From Siderastrea siderea (taxonomy: Eukaryota; Cnidaria; Anthozoa; Scleractinia; Rhizangiidae), in contig OZ034966.1 of the NCBI GenBank assembly GCA_964030785.1, forward strand, positions 3,663,701 through 3,727,700: 64,000 nucleotides of DNA. The letters are read 5' to 3'. The position numbers and the translations under genes were made by a program. Position 1 is the first letter of the stretch. Every line of letters begins with the position of its first letter. The notes beneath the pieces are model-generated. The model was not told the DNA's origin and made no database searches. It saw nothing but the letters and a program-made list of their open reading frames with translations. Shown in pieces: positions 1 to 14,303 of this stretch.

Positions 1-3000
1 GAAAATGCCAAACGCACTCGGAAATGGTGCCGCCAAATCAGGCTTAACCAGGATCACACCAAATGCCAGACATGCACCTAAGTGGCGAAAGTGGCGTAAG
101 CATCACTGTGGCTACTACAAACGCAATGCCAAACGCACTGGAAACTGATGGCGCAGCAAACAGGCTATGCGGGCCTCGCTACGCCAAGATAACTAAAAAA
201 TGTCCTACGCACTCAAAAAAGGTGCAGCTGAATCAGGCTACACAGAATCTCCTCAATGGCAGAAAAACGATACAACCAGGAAAGCTTAGAATTGAACCTT
301 GGACGCTGCACGTTGCAATAAGAGGCCAACCGGTTGATGGCGTGCGGACCCCATTTGACATCAACAACTCGGAACGCGGAAGGATTGACAGACCAGTCAT
401 CTTTATCAACAATACTATTAGACAAACAAAACCAAAATTCTGCGAAAAGGCTAGAGGGACTGAAGATGAGACTTGGAGCTTTTGACCGCGACTATTATGG
501 CAGCGGAATGGTTTTCGGTAAAATTCGTGAATAACCGTTGAAACAGTCAATGTCAATGTGCCAAAATCTCAACTCTTCTAAGAGACTAGGAGAAAAATAA
601 AAAGTATGAACCCAAGCCGATATGGATTCTATGGCAAAATACACCTGCCTAGTAAAAAGGAAAATCGGGCCAACGTAATAGCTCTGAAATAATCGAAACC
701 GCAATCCCAGCTAATTCACGTTATGAAGAGTACCCGTCAGTATATGATTGCGAAACTAAGGAACTTTTAAGCTTAGACACCTTCTTATCCGGAATCTGAA
801 ATTTCATTGAAATAGTATCATTGAAATTAAGTTTCATTGAAATAGCGAAACCGAGCCATTCCCCAATTTGCATCGAGGCCTAATAAGGTTCCTCTTCGTT
901 ACAAACCTCGAACTAAACTGGCTGCCGTGGGGGAACATGTGTCTGGTCGGCCTTCTAAACCCATCGTCGCGATAAATGAAACTAGTGTGACCCATGGAAC
1001 GCCAACGCTTAAGTAATAGCCTTAAATAAATTTGTAAAACAAAACAGGCACTGTTAAGGCCAAAGGAAAAACTGTAAATGTGCAATATCCCATAAAAGCG
1101 CCGTGGAAAGGGCTAGCAAAACTCAAGTACTTTTGGTGTTCCATACAAATGTCCACGTGATGATAGCCGTAGGTAACTTCCCATGTAAAAAACCAATGTC
1201 TAGTTAGGGGCTGTTCACATGACACCAGAATGAGTTTCATACCAGTATGAAAATGAACTTCGTACCACAAATATCCGGTTGAGCCCTCTCGTTTTCGCTG
1301 AGTCAGCACACTGCCTCGACAAAAGATTAGAGATAGATGGCGCAGGTTTTAGTCCACGTGAAGTTCTTTTTTGCTTATTAGTGGCAATATCCGCTTGCTT
1401 AACAAACAACAAACGCTTGGATTACTTCTCTGGGTTAAGCAGAAAAAAGAGTCACGTTTTTGGCACTCGGTTCAAATTTTCACATTCCCTTGCCCAACTT
1501 TTGCCTTTTTATATGATTTCAAAGCCTCGAGGACCACGTCAGTTTTCTCATCATCCCATTTCCACTGGCTTGCAACTTCTTTTTTGCCTTTTTTTCTTGA
1601 CATTTACTATTACCTTCGTTTCTGTCCGCGATCTTGAAATGGTCAGCACGCATGGCATGCGCCACTCGTCCCAGACTACACGGTCAGTGATTTCACGTCG
1701 AAATGAAGGTCGAAGTCGATTTACATGATACCAGACAAACACTGGAAAAGCTGAAAGGTTTTCTATTCGTTTTTTATTTCATCAAGGTCGCCTTATTTAC
1801 AGAAACAATTTTTACGTATTTGCTGGAATATGGTACACGTATTGTTTTGAAGGCGATCTCAGTGCAACGATCAACTTTGTACGAATTAGTAGCCGGGATT
1901 TAATAGTGGTCAAGATGTAGCGGTTATCGTAGTTGTGTATTGTATCTAATTTTAATTTTTGCTTTAAAATTTTTATCGTGTTTAAATAAAGGATAAGATG
2001 ATGACGATGATGATGATGATGACAATGATGATGATGATGGTGATGGTGAGGATGATGATGATGATGATGATTTTGTATCGAAAAGACGGCAAACCTGGTA
2101 CTAAAGAAGTCTGGTCGGCTTTACTAATTAGGTGAATTGATTCCTTTCAGATCAGGATTCGGGAGCCATGAGTCATGCCAACTCTTTCTTCTTGTTGTCA
2201 GGTTCTTGGCCACTAAAAATCGACATTTATAAAACTAACACTCAGCACTTTATTTGCGATAAGTTGAGCCTAAAGTCCTGTCTTCAGTTTCTTTAGTCTT
2301 ACTTGTCAAGATTTGTATAATCTCAGAAGTGTTGGTCTTAAGCTTATTTAGGATTTTACTGTTAAGTGTACAAGCTTGCGTTCATAACTTAGGATGATAT
2401 GAATTTTATTTTACAAAGTTTGTAGTTTCTGAGGAAACATTGAATCGGGAAGTTCCGGCTTGAAGATCCATATCTAAAAGGGCCACGTTTTGCTTAATCA
2501 GTCACTGATTAGTGATTCGCAAGACTAGCTCGATGCCGTCACGAACAAAGAAAGCTGAGAAAGTTACGAAGCTTACTGTAACCCAGCAAAAACAACAACA
2601 ACAACAACGACAATATTTACAGTTCAGAATTTTATCTATTGACACAAATTACACACAGCCCGCAGGTAGCATGAGTTGATCGAGGCGAGAGGTGAAGAGG
2701 AAACTAGGATACTGAACTACTTGGCTTTGCGCATACACAAAATAAAAAAAAAAAAAAGAAAACTACATTTTAAAAAAGTTGTTGGGATGAAGAGAGAGAA
2801 CAGTCAATAGAACTGAATAATTTTCAAGGTGTCTTGTAGTATCATGAAACAGAGCCGTAGCCAGACTTTTCTGATAACCGAGGAAGTTGCGAGGCGCCGA
2901 AGGCGCAAGCTTTTAGAGGAGTCTAAGGGCCATGCTCCCCCAGAAAATTTCGAAATCCGTAGAAGTCGAAAATACCATTTTTGGCGTTTTCCTGGTGGTA

Positions 3001-5487
3001 TTTTCCCCCTAACATAATCATAATCCAAACTAACTTTGTTTCTTATCAGTTCTTCTTTTTAAAATTTCAACGATTTCATTCAGAAATGATATTTTAGAAG
3101 CTTTGAAATGTTATTTCCGCATTGGTTAAAAAAAAAACAATTTAACAATCTCATTCAAGTGCACCAGTTCAAGTGTACTAGTGCTGAAGTGGTCTCTTTA
3201 CTTAAGGCCTCGCTTTTATTTGGAGAAAGCTAAAGCAATTCTCCTCTGACCACTGGCGACCCATGCATTGCTGCAATCATGTTTGCAACGGAGTGATGTC
3301 GTGAACGTATGCAAGGGCAACACCATTCAGGCGGTCGTGCCCACTGTTGATTAGGACCAAGTCTTCAATCTATACGCTGTCCCACTGGGGGAACTACTGA
3401 GCTCTAAGCCAGCACATAAAATAAGTGAAGTATTGCTGTGAGGTTATCACACTTTAGGGTACCGGTGGCGTGGTTTACTGCCAGAAACATGTATATTATT
3501 AAATGATTTATTTTTCTATTTCCGTGTTAAACCACAAGGAAATTGCTTTACTGCGGCAACTGCTCTGTTGCCTCAAAACTGGCTACGGGCCTGTGAAAGT
3601 ACTGACTTCACGCTCGATCACGTCAAGCGTCAAGTTGTTGAAATTGTTAAACCGTCAACCAACAAATGAGGGTAATTTTTACCATCAGCCGTGAACGTTT
3701 GGCCTGAAAAAGGTTTAACTTGATGGTCCCTTTAAGGATTAAAGGGATTAAATTAAGCCCTCACCCTTAAAATGCCGCCGAAGGCATCTCCACGTTAACC
3801 CTCATGATACTGTTAACATTAAGTAGTACTGTTCTATAGCGTCCAACTTCTGCCCACAAAAGAAGACAAAAGAATTTCTTTTAATCATCAGACCGGGAGT
3901 ACTGTCTCTTTCTTCTTATTATGCCTTTTATATATAGATCCTTCATCTGTAGGTCTCCATAGCGTGAGAAGATAAATAAAGCGTCCCTCATTTTTTAATG
4001 GTTGATTTACATAGTTTACACATTTCTACTCGCCTGTAGGATCTGAGGAGAAAAGGGACAGCTACTTGCAGTTTATTGAAAAACGAGTACTTTTATATCA
4101 AACATGCAAATTAAATGCTATTAAATGCTTCGTTTCACAAAGGCACACCCGCCTCTCCCCCCTCCTCTCTCTTGTCACTTCGAAACGTGGAATGAGGAAA
4201 CTTGAACACAGCTGCCCGAAAAGGGATCAGGTATTGAATGAAAAAATTGGGTCAGTAGGTTGATGGAAGACGAAATTTTTCATTACGATGGTCTAATTGA
4301 ACTGCGCGTTTGATGCGTCTTGATGACAACAGGATAGAAGACTATTGTGCTTTGAGCACTCTTTTATATGACAGCTTCTTTGAGCGTACTTTTCTTTCTT
4401 TGAAAACCTTTTGTTTAGGTCTTTTAATTGATTTTACACCTGTTTGCATTTGACAGAATCGTCAGTGCTAAATAATCATGGAAGATGCACTCACAATTTT
4501 GGTCTGGGGTGTGCTATTTCCAATCTTGCCGTTCCAGGTGTAAACAGGAAAAGATTATACCTTTTTTAGACCAATTAGCAAAACGAACCTAGAAATATGC
4601 GTAGAAATTGCTAAAAATCGTACCCAATGATTTTTGGTACCCTCTTCCTTTGAAAGCCTGTTACAAAAGCCCTAAGCCTTTAAAAAAGCTCCTTTATTTA
4701 TTCATAACAAGACATCAAAGAGATTTTAGCTTGACTCATTATGTAATTGCCGGGTTTACTAATTGCTTTGAAAATAATAAAAGCAATAAAAGTCTTGCAT
4801 ATGAACTTGAGGGTATGAAAAAGGAAATGTAAATTACAGCTAAATCGACTTCTTTTACGGTTCATTCTAAGCTGGTAAATGATAACTTGGTTAATGTTGA
4901 CATCATTTCTCAGTGACCATCAGTTAATTGACTTGGCAGTTTCAATCCAGCTTCATATATTATACATTTATTCTTTCTTTAGTATTTTATATGCAGAATA
5001 AAACAAGGCTATAGGCCAAGGCCAAGGTAAGAAGAAAGAAAAAGACAAGACAAAGACAAAGACAAAGAAAGCATTTCACTGCAGGCAACTCGCAGCTTGT
5101 GGCCGAATTTCTAAATTTATGTTAAAAGCCCACTCGCTGACATTTTCGCACCTCAATTTGAACAGTATTGCTTCAAGTCAACTGCACTAAATTAAAACTT
5201 CCCCATACAATTCGTCGGGGCTTTTATCATGTAAATTAAACTTCAATAAAGGTGCCTGGAAACTCATGTATTTGCATAATTATTCATGGCAAATGACTGA
5301 TTTAGTTGTCTGCATCAAAGAAAAGTAGAAAGATAACGAGCGAAAGCCACGAAGTAATCTACTTTAGATATTCGACGTTTGTTCCAAACAAAAGCGTGAA
5401 CGATCAGGGTCGGACAATAACTGCCTTTTAATTTTTCATCCTTGTCCTAATTTTAAAACAATTCTCTATTTAATTTGACATCGAAAG
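1..5487. other. Intergenic, repeat-rich, no supported gene
   Basis: No convincing exon chain was found. Three loosely similar units start near 5, 126 and 198, each reading like 'aatgcc.aacgcactc..aa..ggtgc'. They may be remnants of an old retroelement, but I could not assign a family. Open frames here are short and often overlap on both strands. Other content is a GAT repeat (1996-2070), an AAC repeat (about 2586-2610), a poly-A tract near 2743 and an AAGACA-type repeat near 5040. Confidence 0.6.
1961..2075 (+). repeat. Dispersed repeat 3' end with GAT microsatellite tail
   Basis: A segment beginning gctttaaaatttttatcgtg and running into tttaaataaaggata is followed directly by a (GAT)n tract. 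Nearly the same segment plus GAT tail recurs at 55185-55240. Shared sequence ending in the same simple repeat is typical of the 3' end of a non-LTR retrotransposon or SINE. The family was not identified. Confidence 0.55.
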
Positions 5488-6387
5488 ATGGAAACGTGGA
5501 CGATAGATATCACTCTTCTGCCCTTTTATGTCGTCATCGTGATTTCAGGCGTTATTGGAAATTCTTTATTTATCACTGTTGTAAGGAGACGACGTTCCAT
5601 GCACACAACTACAAACTTTCTCTTGGCAAACGTGGCTGTTTCTGATATCATTTCTTTGGTTTTCTGTGTTCCGGGAATCGGTCTTCGTTTCTTTGAACAC
5701 CCAGGAGGGCGTCTCGGCAACTTTCTTTGCAAGTTTGTTACCATGCATCTTATTGCTGGAATAACTTTACTGGTGTCGGGTCTGACTCTTACACTTATTT
5801 CAGTAGAAAGGCACAGTGCTCTGTTACGACCTATGGATTTCCGTTTGAAGCTGGCAAAGCGACGTGTCGTTATTGCAATTTGCATCATTTGGGGATTTTC
5901 CATCACATTTGTTTTGCCATTATTCATCGAACAGAAATACGTGGCTGAAGTCAAAGATTGTCATATGGACTGGAGCCGGATTGCTTCAAAAGTGTACTGG
6001 GTCTTTTTAGCGACAGTAGTCGGGATTTCACTACTTATAATTTGTTTTTGTTATTTTAGGATTGTAAGAGCGATTTATTTGGAGAACGTCCTCCCGCAAA
6101 ACGATAATAGCTCAGAGCAAGACCTCAAAGACAAACGAAAAATCATAAAACTTTTATTAACAGTCACTTTTTCGTTCTTCGTATGCTTTGTTCCTTTCAT
6201 TGTTGTCTCGGCAGTCAATATTTCAACAAAGAGTGTGTTGTATAAGTTGTCGTATTTACTTGTTTACAGCAGCTGCTCAGTGAACCCAGTTGTGTACGCA
6301 TTTCAAAGCGCAAATTATAGAGCTGGCTTGAAAGATCTTTGGAACAGGAGGTCTTTTCGGCAGCGGGAGAGGTCTTTAGAGTCATAA
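5488..6387 (+). CDS. Class A (rhodopsin-like) G-protein-coupled receptor, single exon
   Basis: This 299-residue receptor has seven hydrophobic segments and should signal through G proteins at the plasma membrane. Visible class A marks are GN in TM1 (residues 24-25), LANVAVSD in TM2 (46-53), Cys81 before TM3, ERH in place of DRY (107-109), Cys158 in extracellular loop 2 as the likely disulfide partner, and NPVVY in TM7 (266-270). TM6 reads FFVCFVPF and lacks the usual CWxP tryptophan. The N-terminus is very short (about 10 residues), with no signal peptide and no N-glycosylation sequon before TM1. That favours a small-molecule or peptide ligand. The ATG has A at -3 and G at +4 and lies after an in-frame-poor AT-rich leader; an AATAAA lies about 20 bp past the stop. 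The general look is of the neuropeptide and amine receptor group, but the ligand cannot be read from the sequence. Intronless receptors of this type are common in cnidarians. Confidence 0.9.
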   Translation: METWTIDITLLPFYVVIVISGVIGNSLFITVVRRRRSMHTTTNFLLANVAVSDIISLVFCVPGIGLRFFEHPGGRLGNFLCKFVTMHLIAGITLLVSGLTLTLISVERHSALLRPMDFRLKLAKRRVVIAICIIWGFSITFVLPLFIEQKYVAEVKDCHMDWSRIASKVYWVFLATVVGISLLIICFCYFRIVRAIYLENVLPQNDNSSEQDLKDKRKIIKLLLTVTFSFFVCFVPFIVVSAVNISTKSVLYKLSYLLVYSSCSVNPVVYAFQSANYRAGLKDLWNRRSFRQRERSLES

Positions 6388-6405
6388 ATGTAACGCGACG
6401 CGTCA

Positions 6406-6411
6406 AATAAA
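6406..6411 (+). terminator. Possible poly(A) signal of the GPCR gene
   Basis: An AATAAA hexamer lies about 20 bp after the receptor stop codon. It would give a very short 3' UTR. Motif evidence only. Confidence 0.35.
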
Positions 6412-7718
6412 TTTGAAGAAAGTGCAATTTTATTAAACTGGTAAGTATTGCCGATACGTTTCGACCGGGAGGTAACCTAGCTTTCTTTTTCTTATCTTCC
6501 CGTTAGAGTTTTCTGTCGTGACGATATCATTTTAAGCCTGAAAATTGACTCCGGAAAGCCGGGCAATACATTCTTGGGTCATTCTTAATGTTTAAATACG
6601 ACAAGAAAGATGCCCTTTCCGTTGAAAATGTTTTAGGGCTTGAATATTCCGTCTTTAATACCATCCCAATGGACAAAAAGATCGAATATTCTTTAAAAAG
6701 ATCTGAAATCACATATGAAACATAAACATGCAGGACTTTCAAGATTTTGACTTCAATTTCCTCTACTGGTTCCCTTGAGTTTATAGGCAACCACACATGA
6801 ACAAATACACACTGAGGTTAGTGTCAACTCGCCAGATTAAAAGTGCTTTTGTTTTACGCAAAAAAGTGCCATTAAGTTATGAGATGTAAAACTTTCCACA
6901 TTTAATTTCAGTGTAAATTAATAATTCATTGTAATATTTCAATTCGAAAGTTAGTTATGGCTTTTAATATATATAACATCGGGATCATTCTTACCTAGCT
7001 ATGAATTAAGTGTTGTAAAATCAGGTATTAAAATCTTTAGTTTAAATGTAAAAGAGAGTGGGAAAAATTATAAAAGGCTTCAATATCAAGAGTATTCTGT
7101 CTGTTTTATTTTATGCTTCGTCTCTTCCCCATTAAAGAATAAACAGATAGCAATAAATAAGACACCTGTCTGAGCAGTGCCCATGTCAACTAAACAATAC
7201 GTTGAGAGAAAACTGGTTGTCCAGGAAACAGTCGAATTGTTCTTCAATCAGCGTATTTCTAACTCATAACTGTTCATTGTCACGTCAAGGCACAAAATGA
7301 ATTTCTGTCACATGAATTATAATAGAAGACTATATTATTTTATTTTTTTCTTAGTGTGCGAGTGTGTGCGAGCGGGCGGAATTCTACAAATCCTGCAATC
7401 TGATTGGTTCCGAGAGCGGGCGGAGTTTTCCGATCATGCCCGCTCACAATAGGATTCTGACCTCTCCGGAATCCGCGGGAAAACTTGAAGTGAAATCATT
7501 TTACTCCGGCGCAAAGAAACGTTAGATCCTTTGTAAAGTGAAAGGAAAAATCTAAAATGAAATAAAAGGCCCGGTTATTCTCTGCAAAAGGCCTGTATCT
7601 CTGTGCTTTTGTTGACATGACTTTGCTGGCTTACTAACAGTTTTTTTCGAGCTGCAGTTTTCTTATTGACACGCCATTTAAATTATCAAATACTGCTTAA
7701 CTGCAACTGATTAGTCTT
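6412..7718. other. Intergenic, no gene seen
   Basis: AT-rich sequence with short frames only. A GC-richer piece around 7350-7520 (two gcgggcgga motifs about 45 bp apart, plus an 'aatctgattggtt' phrase) looks like a dispersed repeat lying in front of the LINE fragment. Confidence 0.5.
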
Positions 7719-8640
7719 TTGACCTCCGTTTCCCAGTGGAAATTTCGTTATTTTACTTGGTTATTTTATTTTACTCTCAAACTAACTATTTTCTCTAATA
7801 CACTCAAGTTTTGGCTTCACTTACTAAACCTTCCGAATTCAAGCGTTGCCAGACAATGCCTTCAAATTTCAACTCAACTGGCAGACTCTGGAAAAAAATG
7901 CTTTATGCTCTCCATCTATGATATACTTAAACAATATGGTACCGATTTCTCTACTGATCTTCAAACTATGACTGATACAAAAGGAGATAGATTAAAAACT
8001 AAAAAGTGTCAATCCAAAATAATCGAAAACTTTAAAACTGGCTTAGAAAAGCATCAACATGAATTGATTAGATGTAACAAAAAACTGAAATTTTACTCTA
8101 CTTTTAAAACAGATGTTACTCCCTCTAACTCACTAGAATTAATTACAAATCTTAAACATCGTCGGGCAGTAGCAAAACTTAGAGTAGGCAACCATAACCT
8201 ACGAATTGAAACTGGTAGACATTCTTATCCTAAACTTCCTGAGCATCTGAGAATCTGTCAAAACTGCAGCTCAAATGAAGTTGAAAACGAAGAACATTTT
8301 GTACTTAATTGTAGTAGATATAATACAATTAGAAAATCTCTAATAGACTACATTGTTAGAAATTATTCTGATTTTAGTTCTTTAGATGCCAATCAAAAAA
8401 TTATATTTCTCTTTAGTAATATAGATGCCTTTCTCTGTAAAAAATTAGGTTACTTTATTTATGAAGCTTTTGCACTAAGAAATGAATCGACAATCGCAAC
8501 AATCGTCAATTAGTTGATCCTATTACTTACCCTTACATATCTTTCGATGTAATACGTATTATTATTATCATTATTTTCCTATACTTTTGCAATACCATTT
8601 GTAATTGGGAATGCAAATAAAGTGTGTTGTTGTTGGTTAA
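7719..8640 (+). pseudogene. 5'-truncated LINE (non-LTR retrotransposon), C-terminal part of the reverse transcriptase ORF
   Basis: The 264-residue frame ends at 8513. Its first part reads like the post-RT region of cnidarian LINE polyproteins, with 'KFWLHLLNLP' then 'ARQCLQIS'. Near the C-terminus it has a zinc-knuckle-like CX2CX9HX4C (CQNC...H...C) preceded by 'RRAVAKLRVGNHNLRIE', the usual tail of such elements. The polymerase core (a YxDD motif) is absent, so it is 5'-truncated and dead. The 3' end carries an AT-rich tail, ATT repeats, 'AATAAAG' and a short TGTTGTTG run (about 8560-8640), as expected for a LINE 3' end. The first in-frame ATG is unlikely to be a real start. The exact clade was not determined. 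Confidence 0.75.
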
Positions 8641-11600
8641 CTCTTTTCTTATGCTGTCCCAGTTGGCTTCATTTATCACAATGTGATCATTAATGATTGT
8701 TAGCCAAAATGGTCAATAAAAAACCTCGCAACGCTGTGTCTTCGACAAAAACTCCTGCATGTCAATAAGCTTTTCGGGTGTGGTTTTCTCAAAGTGTCAA
8801 ATTGCGAAAGTCTTGACCAATTACGAAGAAAAATGCTTAAAAAACTAAGATATGCAGACAGAGTCTATGGAGTGCGAGTACTTTTCATTAAAAGTCTTAT
8901 TTAAAATATTTTTAAGATCTTTCGGTAAGCCAAATTTAGTTCTTTATTCTTGCTATGAGACTTAGAGATTCGTATCATGCTTATTGTTTTATGATATATT
9001 TTCAGATCTGTCAGTTTTATAGTTAGTCTATCCTTTATCCTTACAGTTTAACTTTCGTGGGAGAAAGACTGTTTGCAAACAATTCTCAAACCAATTCCAC
9101 CTTCAAGAAAGCAGAAAAAAAATTAAACACGTTATTTACTGGCCAAGGTCGGTCTGTTTTTGCCTATACGGATCTCCCGGCCGGTAAATAGCATATATTT
9201 AAGAAACGTGGAATTGTCATCTGCTAAACCTCCACAACAAGCCCTTGAGGCCAACCATTCAAACTGGTTGAGATCTAGAGTCGAATGGATTAACATAATT
9301 TATTCCCTTAAGGTCCGGTGCTATGGCATATCTAGATCTTATCTAGATCTTAATGCCAAGACAATGAAGAAATGGGCATGATTAAATACCGGTGAAGGAC
9401 AAAGATTTCGTAGTTTGCGAATTAGTTAATTTTCGTACATAATCCACGATGGAGTTTGTCCTTCAACTGAGCCAGAGGTCCTACAGTCGCCGTGGTGGAA
9501 TTCAGATTTAAACATCTTCTTTCTGTTTAACTGCACATTACCCGGATTATTTTACTACCACAAGCTATACTGACACTGGCCCAATATTATAGGACTAATA
9601 ATCCATTTATAGGGTTGAGTGTGTACGACTACCTCCCAGTAGATAGTGGAACGGGGCAGAGATAGGCTGGTTCTCTAAGCTCCCCAACAGCTATTAAATT
9701 TGAGAACTGCTGCAGTTTCTCGATTTGTGGTAAGGAAAAAATGTTATCCTGTATGCAGAAATGACTGTTAGTGGAAACGGAAGAGAGTATGGTTTGTATA
9801 GGATTTCTTCATCCCTCTTTTTTCGTCATTTTCTCCACTTGTTAAGACGTTGTTTAAATTGAAAGAAAAAAGAAGAAGAAGAAGAAGAAGAAAAAAAAAA
9901 GAAAGTTAAGGATGCTATTTTTCAGTACCACCTATTCGGAAACCCCAGGCACGTACAAACATCCGAGATGCTCTCGAGATTATGGAAAAAATCCAAATGG
10001 GACCCATTCAGAAGAAACCTATTAAACAATCGTTTTGTAATTACTTGTCATGCTAACCTAACGCTGGATTCTGTGGATAAAACACTTTGAGTATGCCTTT
10101 CACAGAAAAGCTACTGGGAAATAGTTTTTTTTTACAATGTAGGCCAAAACAAACAAACGAACAGACAAGTAAACAAAGAAGCAAATATTATCGGTTGACT
10201 TGTGTCAATCGTTTTCCAAAAAGACCCCCAGGTCATGTGTGTGGTTGTAACCTTTGGACTGTGCTTTCCGGCTCATAGTACTGTTTTTTGTTTTACGTTC
10301 TTCTAATTAACGAACACATGTACAGCACTCACAAGCGGCAAAATTTTAAAGAGAAAACAAGAAACAAAAACTCCTCTACATAATTATTAAGGCCGTGCCA
10401 TGCTGATTCCTGACTACTACGTTTGTTAAATATCATTCAAGAGGCATTAAGGTGTATTAAACAAGCATTCTTGTATTCAGATCCCTAGCCTATGGCGCAT
10501 GCGCACTTTGAGCCACCAAGCGAACGTTCCTTTGGTTTTTCAAGTCGCCATGTTGGATTTGGAAACAAAAGAAAGTTGGGGCAAGTAACAAAAACGGCCG
10601 GAGGAGTAGGAGTCGTGGATTTCTCTGCTGATCCAAGATGGTGAACACACAAATTCACCCAGGCTCACCCTACAACAGGCTATCAGATCCTTTGTTGGGA
10701 GTTTTACCATGAAAATACGGGGAATTATAGACTGTCAAAACCAACGTTATTTGTTGACAGTTTTACCATGGAAGTATGGGGATTACAGACCGTCATAAAA
10801 CCAACGTTACCAGTACTCTAACCAAATCACAACAGGGGCAAATAACTCATTAAACTAATCAGAAATCGGCGCAAATACAAATAATCGGCGCCAAGTGCGA
10901 GAAAATGCAAACAAGTCACAGTTGGTTTTTGGTTTTACTTCTGATTAGCTGGGAAGGTGGTGCAAGGTTTTTTTAACCAATCATAGAGTGAAGTTAAGCA
11001 AAACCAAAACCAAAACAAACACAAACAACGTTTGACGCTCAATTGAACACTGATCTGAAAACTTGTAGCATAATGAACCGCTCAATTCCAAGCTGCAAGA
11101 GTTGCTGTCGGTTCCACAAAACAGGAAACTTAGTTGAGCATTTGAACGGTGACCTTGATAATAAGAACCTCTTTATTAGTTTACATGTGTAATGCGGGGA
11201 ACTCACGTTGTCCCAAAGAGACTAAACTCTGACCCCAAATCGAGATAATCAGTTATTTCTTTGCGCGTTACTAGGTTTGGTTTGTGAGTTTTCGTTTATT
11301 CCGGTAATCTAGTGTTAGACTTGCCCAGGGGTTTTCGGCTTGTACAGGCTATATTCGTATGTACCACCCTAAAGGCTTTGGTTTTTGAGCCCCATTTTGC
11401 TCTGAAAATGAGTATAGAAATTAATCATTTTGTTCTAAATGCGACTATCGGATTCTACACACCAGATCTGAAAATGGGCTTGGATTAATTTTAGAGGCAA
11501 GCTCTGAGAACGGGCCGGTGCGTAAAAATTACTTATTTCAATCTGAAGTAGAGTAGGACAGAGCAGGTTTGGAGATCCGGGGGCAAACTACCCCCCCCCC

Positions 11601-13446
11601 CCCCCCCACCGTACTACCCTTTGGCAAAGGTTATTTAAGGCCAAACTTAGGTCAAGAGAAGTTTTCTGTCCTATGGCCAGTGACCGTTTCGTTCTGAGGA
11701 TGTCTACCTTCGTTCTGTCATCCATCAAAAATTTCTCTTCTATATTGTTGCACTTTTCACTGAAACGAAGCTACAAGTCTGTGTGGTGAAAACTTAAGAG
11801 GTCGTCAAATGTCGTCAAATTACATGGCTGTCATTCCAAACGTACCACTCCCCTTCTCAGCAAACAACACGCGGGGAAAAGATGCTTCCCCTTTGTCAAG
11901 TCCCCAAAATACACCCAGGGAAGTCGTAAATGCCCAGGCTTGCCTTTCTGGAAAGCCCCGAATTTTTTTCGGGCCGATTTCGGGCACTATAATTCACATT
12001 GTAGCTTGGAAACTGAAGTAGTTATTAAGAATGAAAATTTGCTATCAGTTCAACAAGTTAAAGTCAAAACAGCTTTCAGTGTGGAATGAGTTGTTCATGT
12101 TTTTACAAAAGGCTTTTCAGGGAAAAGATTTTTGAAGCATTCGAGAAACGCGTATCAGGGCTGTCGGTGGATCATTGACAAATCTAACTATCACGTTGTT
12201 CTTATCCTTGTCTTTGACCAGGAATCGGGACACCGGACAGACTAATTCAACTGTTATATGAAATTGCGTTTTACTTGACCTTTTAAATACTCCTGCAACC
12301 CTGTGTTACAAAAGAGATGTTCCTAACTAAAAAATTACAAATTTTTAACAAAAAAGGCTTGCTAACTCTGCATCCTATAACTGTTAAGTTAAGGATGATT
12401 TCTTCCCGGATGCATTGTATAATCAGCAGAATTTCAAACAGCAGTGAAAAGGCTCGGTTAAAAGACACAGCAAACGGTTTCACCGTTCTCCTTGACGAGG
12501 CCGTTTTGTTATTATGAGAAAAAACTTCTCCAAGTTATTATTATTATTACATCGGCCATTTGTTTAATCCTGTGGCTTTGGCTAACATCCGAGGTATTTA
12601 TATAAACACGCTGTCAATCGAGACCGATCGTCGCCGGCATCGACGGAAATACCAAGAGAGAGCATCGCATATATAAAATGTATTTATATCATCGTCATGA
12701 AATTAAATAATTATCATGACATAATTACAGCTTAGGCAATTTTTCCTAGTGAAAACCTTCTGAGTGACTGCATCACAGAACTATACCCGCCCATGGTTTT
12801 TAAGGTTTATTGAATACAGTACTAATAAAAATCCCCTGTCGATAACGCGAATACCCTCGAAGCCCGGTTAACTCAGCCGGACATCTCGCTGATAAACTCG
12901 AGCCAAAAGTATGGTAGAAAAAAAAAATCACCGTAATTAGAACTTAAGTTAATTAAAACGCTTTAGTGTTTCCACCAATAGACGGATTTATCGAGATACT
13001 ATTTTTGTTTCTGACTTTTTATATTCGAGTGTTTTGTTGTATTTTGGAGTGTGTGCCACATTGTTTTCTTCTTTATCGCGGTAGTAATAATTCGTAAATG
13101 AACGTCGCAGAATTAGGAAGTAACCCTTTCAGTTTATAATACAGCGGTTGCAAAATCTGGTTTTTACTAAGTGTTTTCCCACGTTCAAGTCATGATGTCC
13201 TTCGCTTTAACCGAAGTATTTTAAATGAGACACTGGATTATGACGTTGACAGAGATATAAATTAACCTTTGAAGGCAGTCTCTGCAATTAGAGCGTGAAC
13301 TTTTTGGATGGCTTTTATACGGCCTGCTTTGTAAACTAAATAATTATATAGCAACAAAACCCGCAGAATCCGAGTTAACCATTTTCCGCATTGCACATTG
13401 TTATCTTCAAGTTCCCACAGCAGTAGCGCAATGAACGAGGTAAAAA
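8641..13446. other. Intergenic, repeats only
   Basis: No supported gene. Contents include an (AGA)n tract (about 9870-9904), a two-copy tandem repeat of about 60 bp (10693-10811), a run of 17 C (11591-11607), and TA-rich sequence near 12600-12700. That last stretch has a TATATAAA string at about 12600, but no gene was found downstream of it. Confidence 0.5.
10693..10811 (+). repeat. Two-copy tandem repeat, unit about 60 bp
   Basis: Both copies start TTGTTG, contain 'agttttaccatg' and end 'aaaaccaacgtta'. They differ at scattered positions. Non-coding. Confidence 0.6.
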
Positions 13447-14220
<774 letters not shown>

Positions 14221-14251
14221 GTAGCTGTTTTCTGGACAACAATCAAATGCA

Positions 14252-14259
14252 TTTATATA
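14252..14259 (-). promoter_or_regulatory. TATA box of homeobox gene A
   Basis: Read on the minus strand this is TATATAAA. It sits 32 nt before the ATG, just after GGGCGTTT, a string also found 26 bp upstream of the ATG of gene C. A start site at the usual 25-30 bp spacing would leave an almost absent 5' UTR. Confidence 0.5.
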
Positions 14260-14303
14260 AACGCCCACACCATAATACCAACGTCAATATCGCGACTCCT
14301 AGC

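Noticed and set aside
5526..5954. Opposite-strand ORFs under the GPCR
   Set aside because: Shadows of the receptor coding sequence.
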